Of a DNA stretch of 45,981 nt, positions 1 to 8,371 are shown piece by piece; the stretch's first letter is position 1, and each line of letters opens with the position of its first letter. Origin of the DNA: Bacteroidales bacterium (GTDB lineage: Bacteria; Bacteroidota; Bacteroidia; Bacteroidales; VadinHA17); contig JALVJE010000011.1 of the NCBI GenBank assembly GCA_027028505.1, positions 1 to 45,981 on the forward strand, given 5' to 3'. The translations under genes were made by a program, and so were the position numbers. Below the pieces are notes generated by a model. That model ran no database searches. It worked only from the letters and a program-made list of their open reading frames with translations, and was not told the DNA's origin.

Positions 1-1
1 G

Positions 2-475
2 GACTTCGCTCCCCGCCTGGTGCGCACGGCCCTCAACGGCGTACTGCTCCAGGACCGCGACAGTAAAACCGAGAACGCCGGCGATCTGAAGACCGTCACC
101 CAACGCGCTCCCACACCTGAGGAGGTCGGGGACCTGCTCTTCGCCAACATCCTGGTGAAACATTCCAAATCCAATGCCATCGTACTGGTGAAGAACAAGC
201 AGCTGCTGGGACACGGCATAGGCCAGACCTCCCGCATCGACGCCCTGAAACAGGCCATCGAAAAAGCAAAGCGTTTCGGCTTCGACCTGCAGGGCGCCGT
301 CATGGCCTCCGATGCTTTCTTCCCTTTCGCTGATTCGGTGGAGGTGGCACACCAGGCCGGTATCAACGCCGTCATTCAGCCGGGAGGGAGCATACGCGAC
401 CAGGAATCCATCGACTATTGCGACCGGAACGATATGGCAATGGTCTTCACAGGTATCAGACATTTCAAACATTAA
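2..475 (+). CDS. purH: Bifunctional purine biosynthesis protein PurH, C-terminal part (partial)
   Basis: The window opens inside this gene, in frame from base 2; only the last 157 or so codons are present. The product belongs to the AICAR transformylase half of PurH, which formylates AICAR to FAICAR in de novo purine synthesis in the cytoplasm. Visible family motifs are LLQDRD near the start, the stretch around KHSKSNAIVLVKN, the GIGQTSRIDA motif, MASDAFFPFAD, and the terminal VIQPGGSIRDQ with MVFTGIRHFKH. The IMP cyclohydrolase domain would lie upstream, outside the window. The stop codon is 24 bp before mreB, so purH may be co-transcribed with the shape genes, an order common in Bacteroidota. 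The partial status comes from the window edge, not from a mutation. Confidence 0.96.
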   Translation, partial: DFAPRLVRTALNGVLLQDRDSKTENAGDLKTVTQRAPTPEEVGDLLFANILVKHSKSNAIVLVKNKQLLGHGIGQTSRIDALKQAIEKAKRFGFDLQGAVMASDAFFPFADSVEVAHQAGINAVIQPGGSIRDQESIDYCDRNDMAMVFTGIRHFKH

Positions 476-499
476 AAACAGAATAACACAAACAGATCT

Positions 500-1522
500 A
501 TGGGACTTTTTTCATTGTTGATGCAGGAGATCGCTATCGATCTGGGAACGGCCAATACCATTATCATCCATAATGACAAGATCGTAGTGGACGAACCCTC
601 CATCGTAGCGCTGGACAAGAATACGGGAAAGCTGATCGCCATCGGTAAGAAAGCCCGTCAGATGCAGGGCAAGACGCATGAGACCATCAAGACCATCCGT
701 CCCCTGCGCGACGGGGTCATCGCCGATTTCGATGCCGCCGAGCTGATGATCCGCGGCATGATCAAGATGATCAACACCAAGCCCCGGCTTTTCAATCCTG
801 CCCTGCGCATGGTGGTGTGCATCCCTTCGGGGAGCACCGAGGTGGAGATACGTGCGGTACGTGACTCCTCCGAACATGCCGGAGGCCGCGACGTATATAT
901 GATCTATGAGCCCATGGCCGCCGCCATCGGCATAGGCATTGACGTGGAAGCCCCCGAAGGGAGCATGGTCGTCGATATCGGCGGCGGCACCACCGAGATC
1001 GCCGTCATCGCCCTCGGCGGCATCGTCACCAACAAATCGATACGTGTGGCCGGCGACGGCTTCACCGCCGACATACAGGCCTATATGCGCCACCAGCACA
1101 ACATCAAGGTGGGTGAGCGTACCGCCGAAGATATCAAGATACAGGTGGGCTCGGCCCTACCCGATCTCGATGAGCCACCCAACGATTTCGTCGTGCGGGG
1201 ACCCAACCTGATGACCGCCCTGCCCATTGAGGTGCCCGTCTCTTACCAGGAGATCGCCCACTGTCTCGACAAATCGATCTCCAAGATCGAAACGGCTATC
1301 CTCGGCGTCCTCGAACAGACCCCTCCGGAGCTCTATGCAGATATCGTCTCCCACGGCATCTACCTCGCCGGCGGAGGAGCCCTGCTGAGAGGACTGGCCC
1401 GGCGACTGACCGATAAGATCAACATTCCTTTCCACATCGCCGAAGACCCCCTCCACGCCGTGGCCCGCGGGACAGGTATAGCCCTGAAGAATGTGGATAA
1501 ATTTTCTTTCCTGATGAGATGA
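500..1522 (+). CDS. mreB: Rod shape-determining actin homologue MreB
   Basis: 340 residues, the usual MreB length. MreB is a membrane-bound actin-like ATPase that organises lateral cell-wall synthesis with MreC, MreD, PBP2 and RodA. The N-terminus has a short hydrophobic stretch (MGLFSLLMQ) that could serve as membrane anchor, followed by the phosphate-1 loop IAIDLGTANT. Further actin-fold motifs are IRPLRDGVIADF, the phosphate-2 loop VVDIGGGTTEIAVI around residues 155-168, and GIYLAGGGALLRGL near residue 287. The start ATG at 500 gives this complete N-terminus. It is the first gene of the mreB-mreC-mreD-mrdA-rodA series and lies 22 bp before mreC. Nothing is truncated or missing. Confidence 0.97.
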   Translation: MGLFSLLMQEIAIDLGTANTIIIHNDKIVVDEPSIVALDKNTGKLIAIGKKARQMQGKTHETIKTIRPLRDGVIADFDAAELMIRGMIKMINTKPRLFNPALRMVVCIPSGSTEVEIRAVRDSSEHAGGRDVYMIYEPMAAAIGIGIDVEAPEGSMVVDIGGGTTEIAVIALGGIVTNKSIRVAGDGFTADIQAYMRHQHNIKVGERTAEDIKIQVGSALPDLDEPPNDFVVRGPNLMTALPIEVPVSYQEIAHCLDKSISKIETAILGVLEQTPPELYADIVSHGIYLAGGGALLRGLARRLTDKINIPFHIAEDPLHAVARGTGIALKNVDKFSFLMR

Positions 1523-1544
1523 TCAATAAATGAGGCGCCGGTGA

Positions 1545-2363
1545 ATGAGAAACCTGCTCAACCTGATATATAAGTACCACTTCTTCCTTCTATTTATCCT
1601 GCTGGAAGGAATAGCCACCTCCATGGGCATACGGTACAACCTGTACCAGAAAGCAGGGTTCGTCGCCTTCACCGAGAACATCTCAGCTTTTTTTAACGAA
1701 TCGATCAGCTCCTTCTCCGACTATTTCAACCTGGTGGAGACCAACCGCAAGCTGTCGCTGGAGAACACCATCCTCAAGAACCAACTGCAGCGGGTTTACC
1801 GCTCGGACGAGCTTTTCTTCTTCGGGGAGAACGATACGGTGCATCGCCAGAAATATTTCTTTACCTCGGCGCGTGTGATCAGCAACACTGTCACCCGCAT
1901 GCACAACTACCTGAGCCTCGACAAAGGCAGCGACCAGGGGATACAGCCCGAAATGGGAGTGGTCTGCTCCGAAGGGATCGTAGGGGTCACCAACGGCGTC
2001 ACCCGCAACTATACGTCCGTCCTCTCGGTGATCAACCTCAACTTCCACGTGAGCGCCAAGCTGAAAAAGAACAATTATTTCGGCACCATCTCCTGGGACG
2101 GGAGTGATTACCGCACCGTTATCCTCAACGAGATCCCTTACCATGTGAATGTCGCCAAAGGGGACACCATCGTCACCAGCGGCTATTCGGCCATCTTCCC
2201 CGAAGGGATCCCTGTGGGTACCGTCGAGGAAGCCTCCGTCGAGAACGGGAGCTTCTACAGGATCAAAGTGAAACTCTTCACCGACTTCCGCCACCTGACC
2301 TATGTCGACGTGATACGTAACCTGCAAAAGGAAGAACAAAAAAAACTGCAGAGCCATGATTAA
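1545..2363 (+). CDS. mreC: Rod shape-determining protein MreC
   Basis: 272 residues. MreC is a bitopic inner-membrane protein whose periplasmic domain links MreB filaments to PBP2. The sequence shows one N-terminal membrane segment (about residues 10-28, YHFFLLFILLEGIATSMG), then a predicted coiled coil (about 60-85, including NRKLSLENTILKNQLQRV), then the beta-barrel domain. Family motifs are LDKGSDQGI with MGVVCSEGIVGVT, and the late VTSGYSAIFPEGIPVGTV. Its 3' end overlaps mreD by 8 bp, so the two are likely translationally coupled. Length and domain order are normal. Confidence 0.95.
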   Translation: MRNLLNLIYKYHFFLLFILLEGIATSMGIRYNLYQKAGFVAFTENISAFFNESISSFSDYFNLVETNRKLSLENTILKNQLQRVYRSDELFFFGENDTVHRQKYFFTSARVISNTVTRMHNYLSLDKGSDQGIQPEMGVVCSEGIVGVTNGVTRNYTSVLSVINLNFHVSAKLKKNNYFGTISWDGSDYRTVILNEIPYHVNVAKGDTIVTSGYSAIFPEGIPVGTVEEASVENGSFYRIKVKLFTDFRHLTYVDVIRNLQKEEQKKLQSHD

Positions 2364-2871
2364 TTCTCTTTTGCGGTATATCTTTGCTTTCATACTGATC
2401 ATCCTCGTGCAGGTACTGATCCTGGACAACATACAGTTCAGCCGTTATGCGGTTCCTTTCCTGTACATCCTGTTCCTGCTGATCCTGCCTTTTGAAACCC
2501 CCGGATGGCTGTTGCTCATCCTGGCTTTTTTCCTGGGTCTCACCGTCGACCTTTTTGAGCATACCTACGGTATCCACACCGCTGCCACTGTTTTTGCCGC
2601 CTGGCTGCGACCGGGGGTCCTGAAACTTTTCTCCCCCCGTGACGGCTATATGTCCAACACACGCCCCGGTATCTCTGACTACGGGGTGGGGTGGTTCCTG
2701 AAATATTCCGCCACGATCATCTTTGTCCATCACTTCTTTCTCTTTTACTTCGAAGTGTTCTCCTTCCATCATTTTTTCTCCACCCTCTGGCGCGTGATCG
2801 TCAGCTCGGCTTTCACCCTTCTCCTGGTGGTCCTCAGCCAGTTCTTCGTCCATAAACCCCGTAACGAATGA
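2356..2871 (+). CDS. mreD: Rod shape-determining protein MreD
   Basis: 171 residues and almost entirely hydrophobic, with about five membrane segments; MreD is the small polytopic partner of MreC and PBP2 in the elongasome. The start ATG lies inside the last codons of mreC and the stop overlaps the mrdA start (ATGA at 2868), so the gene sits in a tightly coupled operon. The conserved feature visible is the stretch FFLGLTVDLFEHTYGIHTAA near residues 57-76, which resembles the MreD consensus (G...D......G......). MreD sequences diverge strongly, so identification rests on size, topology and position between mreC and mrdA. Confidence 0.92.
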   Translation: MINSLLRYIFAFILIILVQVLILDNIQFSRYAVPFLYILFLLILPFETPGWLLLILAFFLGLTVDLFEHTYGIHTAATVFAAWLRPGVLKLFSPRDGYMSNTRPGISDYGVGWFLKYSATIIFVHHFFLFYFEVFSFHHFFSTLWRVIVSSAFTLLLVVLSQFFVHKPRNE

Positions 2872-4715
2872 AAGATACGAGTCAGTATGCGGGCAGAAGA
2901 TATGTGATCGCAGGGCTGGTGATCCTGATCGCGTTGATCTACATCATACGACTCCTGACCATCCAGGTACTGGATAAATCTTACCGCCTGAGCGCCTCCA
3001 ACAATGTGCTGCGCTATATCACCCAGTATCCGGCGCGAGGGCTTATCTACGACCGGAACCATACCCTGATCGTCTCCAACGAGGCGGCCTATGACCTGAT
3101 GGTCATCCCCTCACAGGTGGAGCCTTTCGATACGGCAGAATTTTCCGCTCTCCTGGAGGTACCTGAAAAAGATATCCGCGAAGGACTCCGGAAGGCGGCA
3201 GCTTACTCCCGGTTGAAAGCTTCCATTCTGGTAAAACAGATCCCCGCCGTCACCTACGCCCGGCTTTCGGAGAAAATGTACAAGTACCCGGGGTTTTATG
3301 TACAGCCCCGTACGCTGCGCTACTACAACCGGCATGTGGCCGCCCATATGCTGGGATATGTAGGGGAGGTAACCGAGAAGACCATCCGGAAAGATCCTTA
3401 TTATAAGATGGGAGACTATATCGGCATCAGCGGCATAGAACATTCCTATGAAAAGGAGTTGCGTGGCCGGAAAGGTGTGAAGATCTATCTGGTGGATGTG
3501 CACAACCGTATCAAAGGATCATACCGTTATGGCCGTTACGATACGGCAGCGGTGGTAGGTACCAACCTGACGGCATCGTTCGATGCCGGCCTACAGGCAT
3601 ACGGGGAATATCTGATGAATAACAAAGTGGGCAGCATCGTGGCCCTGGAACCCGCTACCGGCGAGGTGCTTTGTATGGTCTCCTCGCCCGGGTATGATCC
3701 CGAGCTGCTGGTGGGACGCAACCGCCGGAAATATTTCCCTGCCCTGGTGCAGGATACCCTCAAACCCCTCTTTAACAGGGCTATTATGGCCAGTTACCCC
3801 CCGGCGTCCACCTTCAAAGTGGTCAACGCCCTCATCGGATTGCAGGAGAGAGTTCTCTATCCTTCCTATAAATATGAATGCCATGGGGGCTATTATGCCG
3901 CCGGCGTGCATAAAGGATGTCATCCCCACCGCTCACCCCTCAACCTTGTCGAGGCCATCCAGATGTCCTGCAACGCCTATTTCTGCAATGTCTTCCGCAA
4001 TATCCTCGACGATCCCAAGTTCCCCTCCATCTACCGGTCCTTTGAGAACTGGGAACATCATCTCGAGATGTTCGGGTTCGGTCATCCCCTGGGCATAGAC
4101 CTGCCCAACGAGCTGAGCGGCTACCTGCCCGACACATCCTATTACGACCGCTATTACCACAAGAACGGCTGGAGCTCGCTCACCCTTATCTCCATGGCCA
4201 TCGGCCAGGGGGAGCTGGGCCTTACCCCCCTGCAGATGGCTAATCTTGCCGCCACAGTCGCCAACAGAGGATATTACATCACCCCGCATGTGGTAAAAGA
4301 GATCGAGGGCAGGGACTCCATCAACAGACGGTTCCGGGAGGAACATCCGGTAGGCATCGACCGGAAATATTTTGACATTGCTGTAGAAGGAATGGACCGC
4401 GTGGTCAACGGAGAGCCGGGGAGCGGATCCACGGCCCGCATCGCCCACATCCCCGATATCCGGGTATGCGGCAAAACAGGTACCGCCCAGAACCCCCACG
4501 GCAAAGACCATTCCATCTTCATGGCCTTCGCCCCGAAAGACAACCCCCGCATAGCTATCAGCGTGTATGTGGAAAACGGCGGCTTCGGCGCTACCTATGC
4601 CGCACCCATCGCTTCCCTGATGATCGAAAAATATCTGAAGGGGAAGATCACCCGTACCTGGCTGGAGGATTATATCAGGAAAACCGATCTGATACATGGA
4701 GAGAAGCAGAAATAA
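2868..4715 (+). CDS. mrdA: Penicillin-binding protein 2, elongasome transpeptidase
   Basis: 615 residues. This class B PBP is the peptidoglycan transpeptidase paired with RodA for side-wall growth; it is anchored by one N-terminal membrane helix (about residues 11-30) and acts in the periplasm. The dimerisation domain begins at ITQYPARGLIYDRN (about 51-64). Active-site motifs are complete: PPASTFK with nucleophile Ser314, SCN at 367-369, and KTG at 536-538 within CGKTGTAQNPHG. The start overlaps mreD by 4 bp and the stop overlaps rodA by 20 bp, consistent with coupled, stoichiometric translation of the transpeptidase and its glycosyltransferase partner. Confidence 0.96.
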   Translation: MKDTSQYAGRRYVIAGLVILIALIYIIRLLTIQVLDKSYRLSASNNVLRYITQYPARGLIYDRNHTLIVSNEAAYDLMVIPSQVEPFDTAEFSALLEVPEKDIREGLRKAAAYSRLKASILVKQIPAVTYARLSEKMYKYPGFYVQPRTLRYYNRHVAAHMLGYVGEVTEKTIRKDPYYKMGDYIGISGIEHSYEKELRGRKGVKIYLVDVHNRIKGSYRYGRYDTAAVVGTNLTASFDAGLQAYGEYLMNNKVGSIVALEPATGEVLCMVSSPGYDPELLVGRNRRKYFPALVQDTLKPLFNRAIMASYPPASTFKVVNALIGLQERVLYPSYKYECHGGYYAAGVHKGCHPHRSPLNLVEAIQMSCNAYFCNVFRNILDDPKFPSIYRSFENWEHHLEMFGFGHPLGIDLPNELSGYLPDTSYYDRYYHKNGWSSLTLISMAIGQGELGLTPLQMANLAATVANRGYYITPHVVKEIEGRDSINRRFREEHPVGIDRKYFDIAVEGMDRVVNGEPGSGSTARIAHIPDIRVCGKTGTAQNPHGKDHSIFMAFAPKDNPRIAISVYVENGGFGATYAAPIASLMIEKYLKGKITRTWLEDYIRKTDLIHGEKQK

Positions 4716-6123
4716 TATCCTGGGCAGAATCGACTGGCTGACGGTGCTGATGTACCTCCTGCTGGTGACCTTCGGGCTGATCAACATCTATTCATCAGCC
4801 TACAATGAGGCTCATCCGCGCCTTTTCGATTTCTCCATGCGTTACGGGAAACAGTTCTACTGGATCCTCCTGACCCTCGTGATCGCTATTGTCATCCTCA
4901 CGCTGCATCCCCGTTTTTACTATTTCTTCGCCTGGCCTCTCTACCTGTTATCCCTGTTGTTGCTGGTGATGGTCCTGGTGATCGGCGCCACCATCCATGG
5001 GTCCACCTCCTGGATCTCGGTGGCAGGGGTGCACATACAACCCTCCGAATTTGCCAAGGTGACCACGGCACTGGTCCTGGCCCGTTACCTCAGCGAGTAC
5101 AATGTGACACTCGAACATTTCCGTGACCTGGTGAAGGCCTCGCTGATCATCATCGCGCCGGCAGCGCTGATCATGCTGCAACCCGACATGGGATCCGCCT
5201 TCGTTTTCATTGCCTTTATCCTGGTCCTTTACCGGGAAGGTCTGCGTGCCGAGGTGCTGCTCATCGGATTCCTGTTCATCGTTCTTTTCATCATCACCCT
5301 CATCGTGGACAAGACCATCGTGCTGGCCGTCCTGCTGGGCCTGGCCCTGCTGATCCATCTGCTGGTGGAGAAGAGACCTCTCCTCACCGCCAGGGGAGCC
5401 GTGATCCTGGCCGCCACAGGAGGGATCCTCTGGCTGGGGATGACCCTGCTGCACAAAGGGATGTCGCTCTATACGGTCATCTTCCTGTCCATCCTGGCAG
5501 GGACAGTGATCCTCCTGCCTTTCATCTATCGCCTGAAACTGGTACGTACAGCCATCCTCTACGGCGTACTCATCCTGGCCATGCTCTTCACTTTCTCGGT
5601 GAACTATGTCTTCAACAACATCCTGGAACCCCACCAGCGCACCCGCATCAATATCGTGCTCGGCATCGAATCGGACCCCTATGGCAGCGGCTACAACGTC
5701 AACCAGTCGAAAATAGCCATCGGTTCCGGCGGGTTTTCCGGCAAAGGCTTCCTGCGCGGCACACAGACCAAGTTCAACTTCGTGCCGGAACAGAGCACCG
5801 ACTTTATCTTCTGCACCGTAGGAGAGGAGTGGGGTTTCCTGGGAACGTTCGGGGTGATCGCTTTCTATATCCTTTTCCTGATGCGCATCCTCTACCTGGC
5901 CGAACGGCAACGCTCCGCCTTCAGCAGAGTGTACGGCTATTCCATCTTCTCACTGTTCAGCTTCCATGTGCTCGTGAATATCGGCATGACCATAGGCCTT
6001 TTCCCCGTCATAGGGATCCCTCTGCCCTTTTTCAGCTACGGAGGATCCTCCCTCTGGGCCTTTACGATCCTGCTGTTCATCTTTATCAGACTGGATGCCG
6101 ACCGGCTGGAAATGACGTTCTGA
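4696..6123 (+). CDS. rodA: Peptidoglycan glycosyltransferase RodA (SEDS family)
   Basis: 475 residues with many hydrophobic segments. RodA polymerises lipid II into glycan strands in the elongasome. SEDS landmarks are GATIHGSTSWISVAGVHIQPSEFAK in the N-terminal half (around residues 95-119), LQPDMGSAFVF near 161, the extracellular segment with DPYGSGYNVNQSKIAIGSGG near 328-347, EQSTDFIFCTVGEEWGF near 363, and FPVIGIPLPFFSYGGSS near the C-terminus. The protein is longer than E. coli RodA (370 residues); the extra length seems to be added membrane segments between about residues 185 and 300, which I believe is common in Bacteroidota RodA. The start lies 20 bp inside mrdA. The acpH-like gene converges from the other strand 11 bp downstream with no visible terminator. 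Confidence 0.95.
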   Translation: MERSRNNILGRIDWLTVLMYLLLVTFGLINIYSSAYNEAHPRLFDFSMRYGKQFYWILLTLVIAIVILTLHPRFYYFFAWPLYLLSLLLLVMVLVIGATIHGSTSWISVAGVHIQPSEFAKVTTALVLARYLSEYNVTLEHFRDLVKASLIIIAPAALIMLQPDMGSAFVFIAFILVLYREGLRAEVLLIGFLFIVLFIITLIVDKTIVLAVLLGLALLIHLLVEKRPLLTARGAVILAATGGILWLGMTLLHKGMSLYTVIFLSILAGTVILLPFIYRLKLVRTAILYGVLILAMLFTFSVNYVFNNILEPHQRTRINIVLGIESDPYGSGYNVNQSKIAIGSGGFSGKGFLRGTQTKFNFVPEQSTDFIFCTVGEEWGFLGTFGVIAFYILFLMRILYLAERQRSAFSRVYGYSIFSLFSFHVLVNIGMTIGLFPVIGIPLPFFSYGGSSLWAFTILLFIFIRLDADRLEMTF

Positions 6124-6134
6124 CCTGTACCTAT

Positions 6135-6776
6135 CTATACCCTTTTCCGGTAAGTTTCCTCATATTCATAAAGGAAACTCTCACTCAGGTAAAGATGAAC
6201 ATCAAAAGCGGTCGTCACATAATGGACAATATCGGGGAAAAAGGCAAAAAACTCGTTTTGATATGTTTCATAGTTCTCCTCCAGCGACCGGATGGCTTCA
6301 CCGGTCAGGTCAGGCAGGGAGGTCACCACGCTCATCTTCTGTAAAACGCTCTCGATCCCCTCGATGGTGTTGTAAGCTTCCAGCCAGCGGTTGAAAATAA
6401 AGGAAGGGACTACCCTCTTGATCGCCTCCGGAAGGATATCATAATGATCATGAAGGTTGTGATAGGTAAGCTCCGCCAGCTCGGCCAGGGGAACAGAACT
6501 GATGAAATCCCAGTTGACCGAAAGAAAATGATCATAAAAGATATCGATGATCACCCCCGCATACTTGTGGTACACCGGCACAAGCCTGGCAATACTCTCC
6601 CGCACCACCGGATGTGTATCGGTGAAGGAATCTATATGACGATGCAGAATGATCCCTTTCCTGATCCCCTCGGAATAGAATTTGAAATCACTCCCCTTGA
6701 CATAATCGCCAATGAAATTCCCGATCCTGACCTCATCAGAATCACCGGATAAAAAAGTATGCGCCAGATAATTCAT
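6135..6776 (-). CDS. Acyl carrier protein phosphodiesterase-like protein (AcpH/DUF479 family)
   Basis: 213 residues. The N-terminus MNYLAHTFLS, followed by IGNFIGDYVKG, is the family signature of AcpH (ACP hydrolyase), which removes 4'-phosphopantetheine from holo-ACP. Putative metal ligands fitting the HD-like fold are seen in GIILHRHIDSFTDTHPVV (about residues 43-60), and the helix around DIFYDHFLSVNW is also typical. Length matches the family. Several bacteria with this family may use it for something other than ACP turnover, so the substrate is inference. It is convergent with rodA and faces an AT-rich gap of 228 bp upstream that separates it from the divergent GTPase gene. Confidence 0.86.
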   Translation of the reverse strand: MNYLAHTFLSGDSDEVRIGNFIGDYVKGSDFKFYSEGIRKGIILHRHIDSFTDTHPVVRESIARLVPVYHKYAGVIIDIFYDHFLSVNWDFISSVPLAELAELTYHNLHDHYDILPEAIKRVVPSFIFNRWLEAYNTIEGIESVLQKMSVVTSLPDLTGEAIRSLEENYETYQNEFFAFFPDIVHYVTTAFDVHLYLSESFLYEYEETYRKRV

Positions 6777-7004
6777 GAAAAAACACTTCTTTATTATACA
6801 GACGAAAATTATGCCAAAAGGGTTGCTATTATTTTAAATTTTGGCCTTTTCTGCTCATGTTATAAAACACATTGACCTCCAATTCAATGACGCCGCCGTT
6901 TTATACATGATCAAAAACATATCCCAAAAACTTTTAATTCTCCATGAAAGAACGTATTTTTATGCAATTATCGTATAATTGGAGTCATAAAAAATCAACA
7001 GATC
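6777..7004. other. AT-rich divergent intergenic region
   Basis: This gap separates the minus-strand AcpH-like gene from the plus-strand GTPase gene. It is visibly AT-rich compared with the flanking genes. A one-mismatch match to the Bacteroidota -7 element, TATAATTG at 6974-6981, lies 23 bp before the downstream ATG and could be its promoter. No hairpin with a T-run, no tandem repeat and no RNA gene was seen. Confidence 0.5.
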
Positions 7005-8342
7005 ATGGGAAAAAGAAAAGTTATCATCATCGGCGCCGCCGGCAGGGATTTTCACAATTTCAACACTTTTTTCAGGAACAACGATCATTACGAAGTGGTG
7101 GCTTTCACGGCTGCCCAGATCCCCGACATTGAAGGACGTGTTTATCCGTCCGGGCTGGCTGGTCCGTTGTACCCGCAGGGGATACCTATTTATGCTGAGG
7201 AAGACCTGCCACAACTGATCCAGGAGCACGGGGTTACCGATTGTGTTTTCTCGTACAGTGATGTGCCTTACACAAAAGTGATGCAGGTGAGTGCCATTGT
7301 GAATGCTGCGGGAGCTTCTTTCATGTTGCTGGGGCCGGATGATACGATGCTGAAAAGCACCAAACCCGTGATCTCTGTGGGGGCGGTACGTACCGGCTGT
7401 GGCAAGAGCCAGACCTCACGGCGCGTCATAGAGATCCTGATAAAAAAAGGGTTGAAGGTGGTAGCGATACGCCATCCCATGCCTTACGGCGATCTGATGG
7501 CCCAGAAAGTGCAACGCTTCGCCAGGCTGGAAGACCTCGCAAAACATCATTGCACCATTGAGGAGATGGAAGAGTATGAACCGCACATTGTCCGGGGCAA
7601 CGTCATCTATGCGGGGGTGGATTACGAAGCCATCCTGCGGGCCGCCGAGCAGGATCCCGACGGTTGCGACGTGATCCTCTGGGATGGCGGCAACAACGAC
7701 TTTCCCTTTTACCGTCCCGACCTGGCCATTACGGTCACCGACCCGCACCGTGCCGGTCATGAGACCAGTTACTATCCCGGCGAAGTGACCCTGCGCATGG
7801 CCGATGTGGTGGTCATCAACAAACTGGACACCGCCGCTCCGGAAAACGTTCAGCTGCTCCGCGAGAACATCGCCCGACTGGCACCGGCTGCCACCGTGAT
7901 CGATGCAGCCTCTCCCATCCGGGTGGACGATCCGCAGGTGATCCGCGGCAAACGGGTACTGGCCATAGAAGACGGTCCCACCCTCACCCATGGCGGGATG
8001 AAGCTGGGCGCCGGCGTGGTGGCCGCCCAAAAATACGGAGCATCGGAGCTGGTGGATCCCCGTCCCTTCCTCCACGGGAAACTGCAGGACACCTTCCGCA
8101 TCTATCCCTCCATCGGCACCCTGCTGCCGGCCATGGGCTACGGCGAGGAACAACTGCATGATCTGGAAAAGACCATCAACAACACCGACTGTGATGCCGT
8201 GATCATCGGGACACCCATCGACCTGAACCGCATCACCAACATCAACAAACCGACCACACGGGTGTACTACGACCTTCAGGAGATAGGCGATCCCACCCTC
8301 GAACAGGTGCTCGACGAATTCATCACCCAAAAACTACATTGA
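7005..8342 (+). CDS. Cyclic 2,3-diphosphoglycerate synthetase-like P-loop GTPase (COG2403 type)
   Basis: 445 residues. The N-terminal ~120 residues look like a Rossmann-type domain (VIIIGAAGRDFHNFN at residues 6-20). A P-loop domain follows, with Walker A GAVRTGCGKS at 126-135, an ILWDGGNND segment near 227, and NKLD at 272-275 as a G4-like guanine-specificity motif. This architecture matches the COG2403 family, which contains archaeal cyclic 2,3-diphosphoglycerate synthetase and many bacterial 'predicted GTPases' of unknown role. Gene neighbours give no pathway clue: it stands alone between an AcpH-like gene and an EamA transporter. The family call is firm; the reaction is unknown. Confidence 0.8.
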   Translation: MGKRKVIIIGAAGRDFHNFNTFFRNNDHYEVVAFTAAQIPDIEGRVYPSGLAGPLYPQGIPIYAEEDLPQLIQEHGVTDCVFSYSDVPYTKVMQVSAIVNAAGASFMLLGPDDTMLKSTKPVISVGAVRTGCGKSQTSRRVIEILIKKGLKVVAIRHPMPYGDLMAQKVQRFARLEDLAKHHCTIEEMEEYEPHIVRGNVIYAGVDYEAILRAAEQDPDGCDVILWDGGNNDFPFYRPDLAITVTDPHRAGHETSYYPGEVTLRMADVVVINKLDTAAPENVQLLRENIARLAPAATVIDAASPIRVDDPQVIRGKRVLAIEDGPTLTHGGMKLGAGVVAAQKYGASELVDPRPFLHGKLQDTFRIYPSIGTLLPAMGYGEEQLHDLEKTINNTDCDAVIIGTPIDLNRITNINKPTTRVYYDLQEIGDPTLEQVLDEFITQKLH

Positions 8343-8371
8343 ACAACGGTTCGCCGTTCATCATTCGTCGT

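Noticed and set aside
4948-5910. Long minus-strand open frame opposite rodA, and similar ones opposite mreC, etfA, recJ, lysS and fumC
   Set aside because: They mirror high-GC coding sequence, have low-complexity His/Gln/Asp/Gly-rich translations and match no family.
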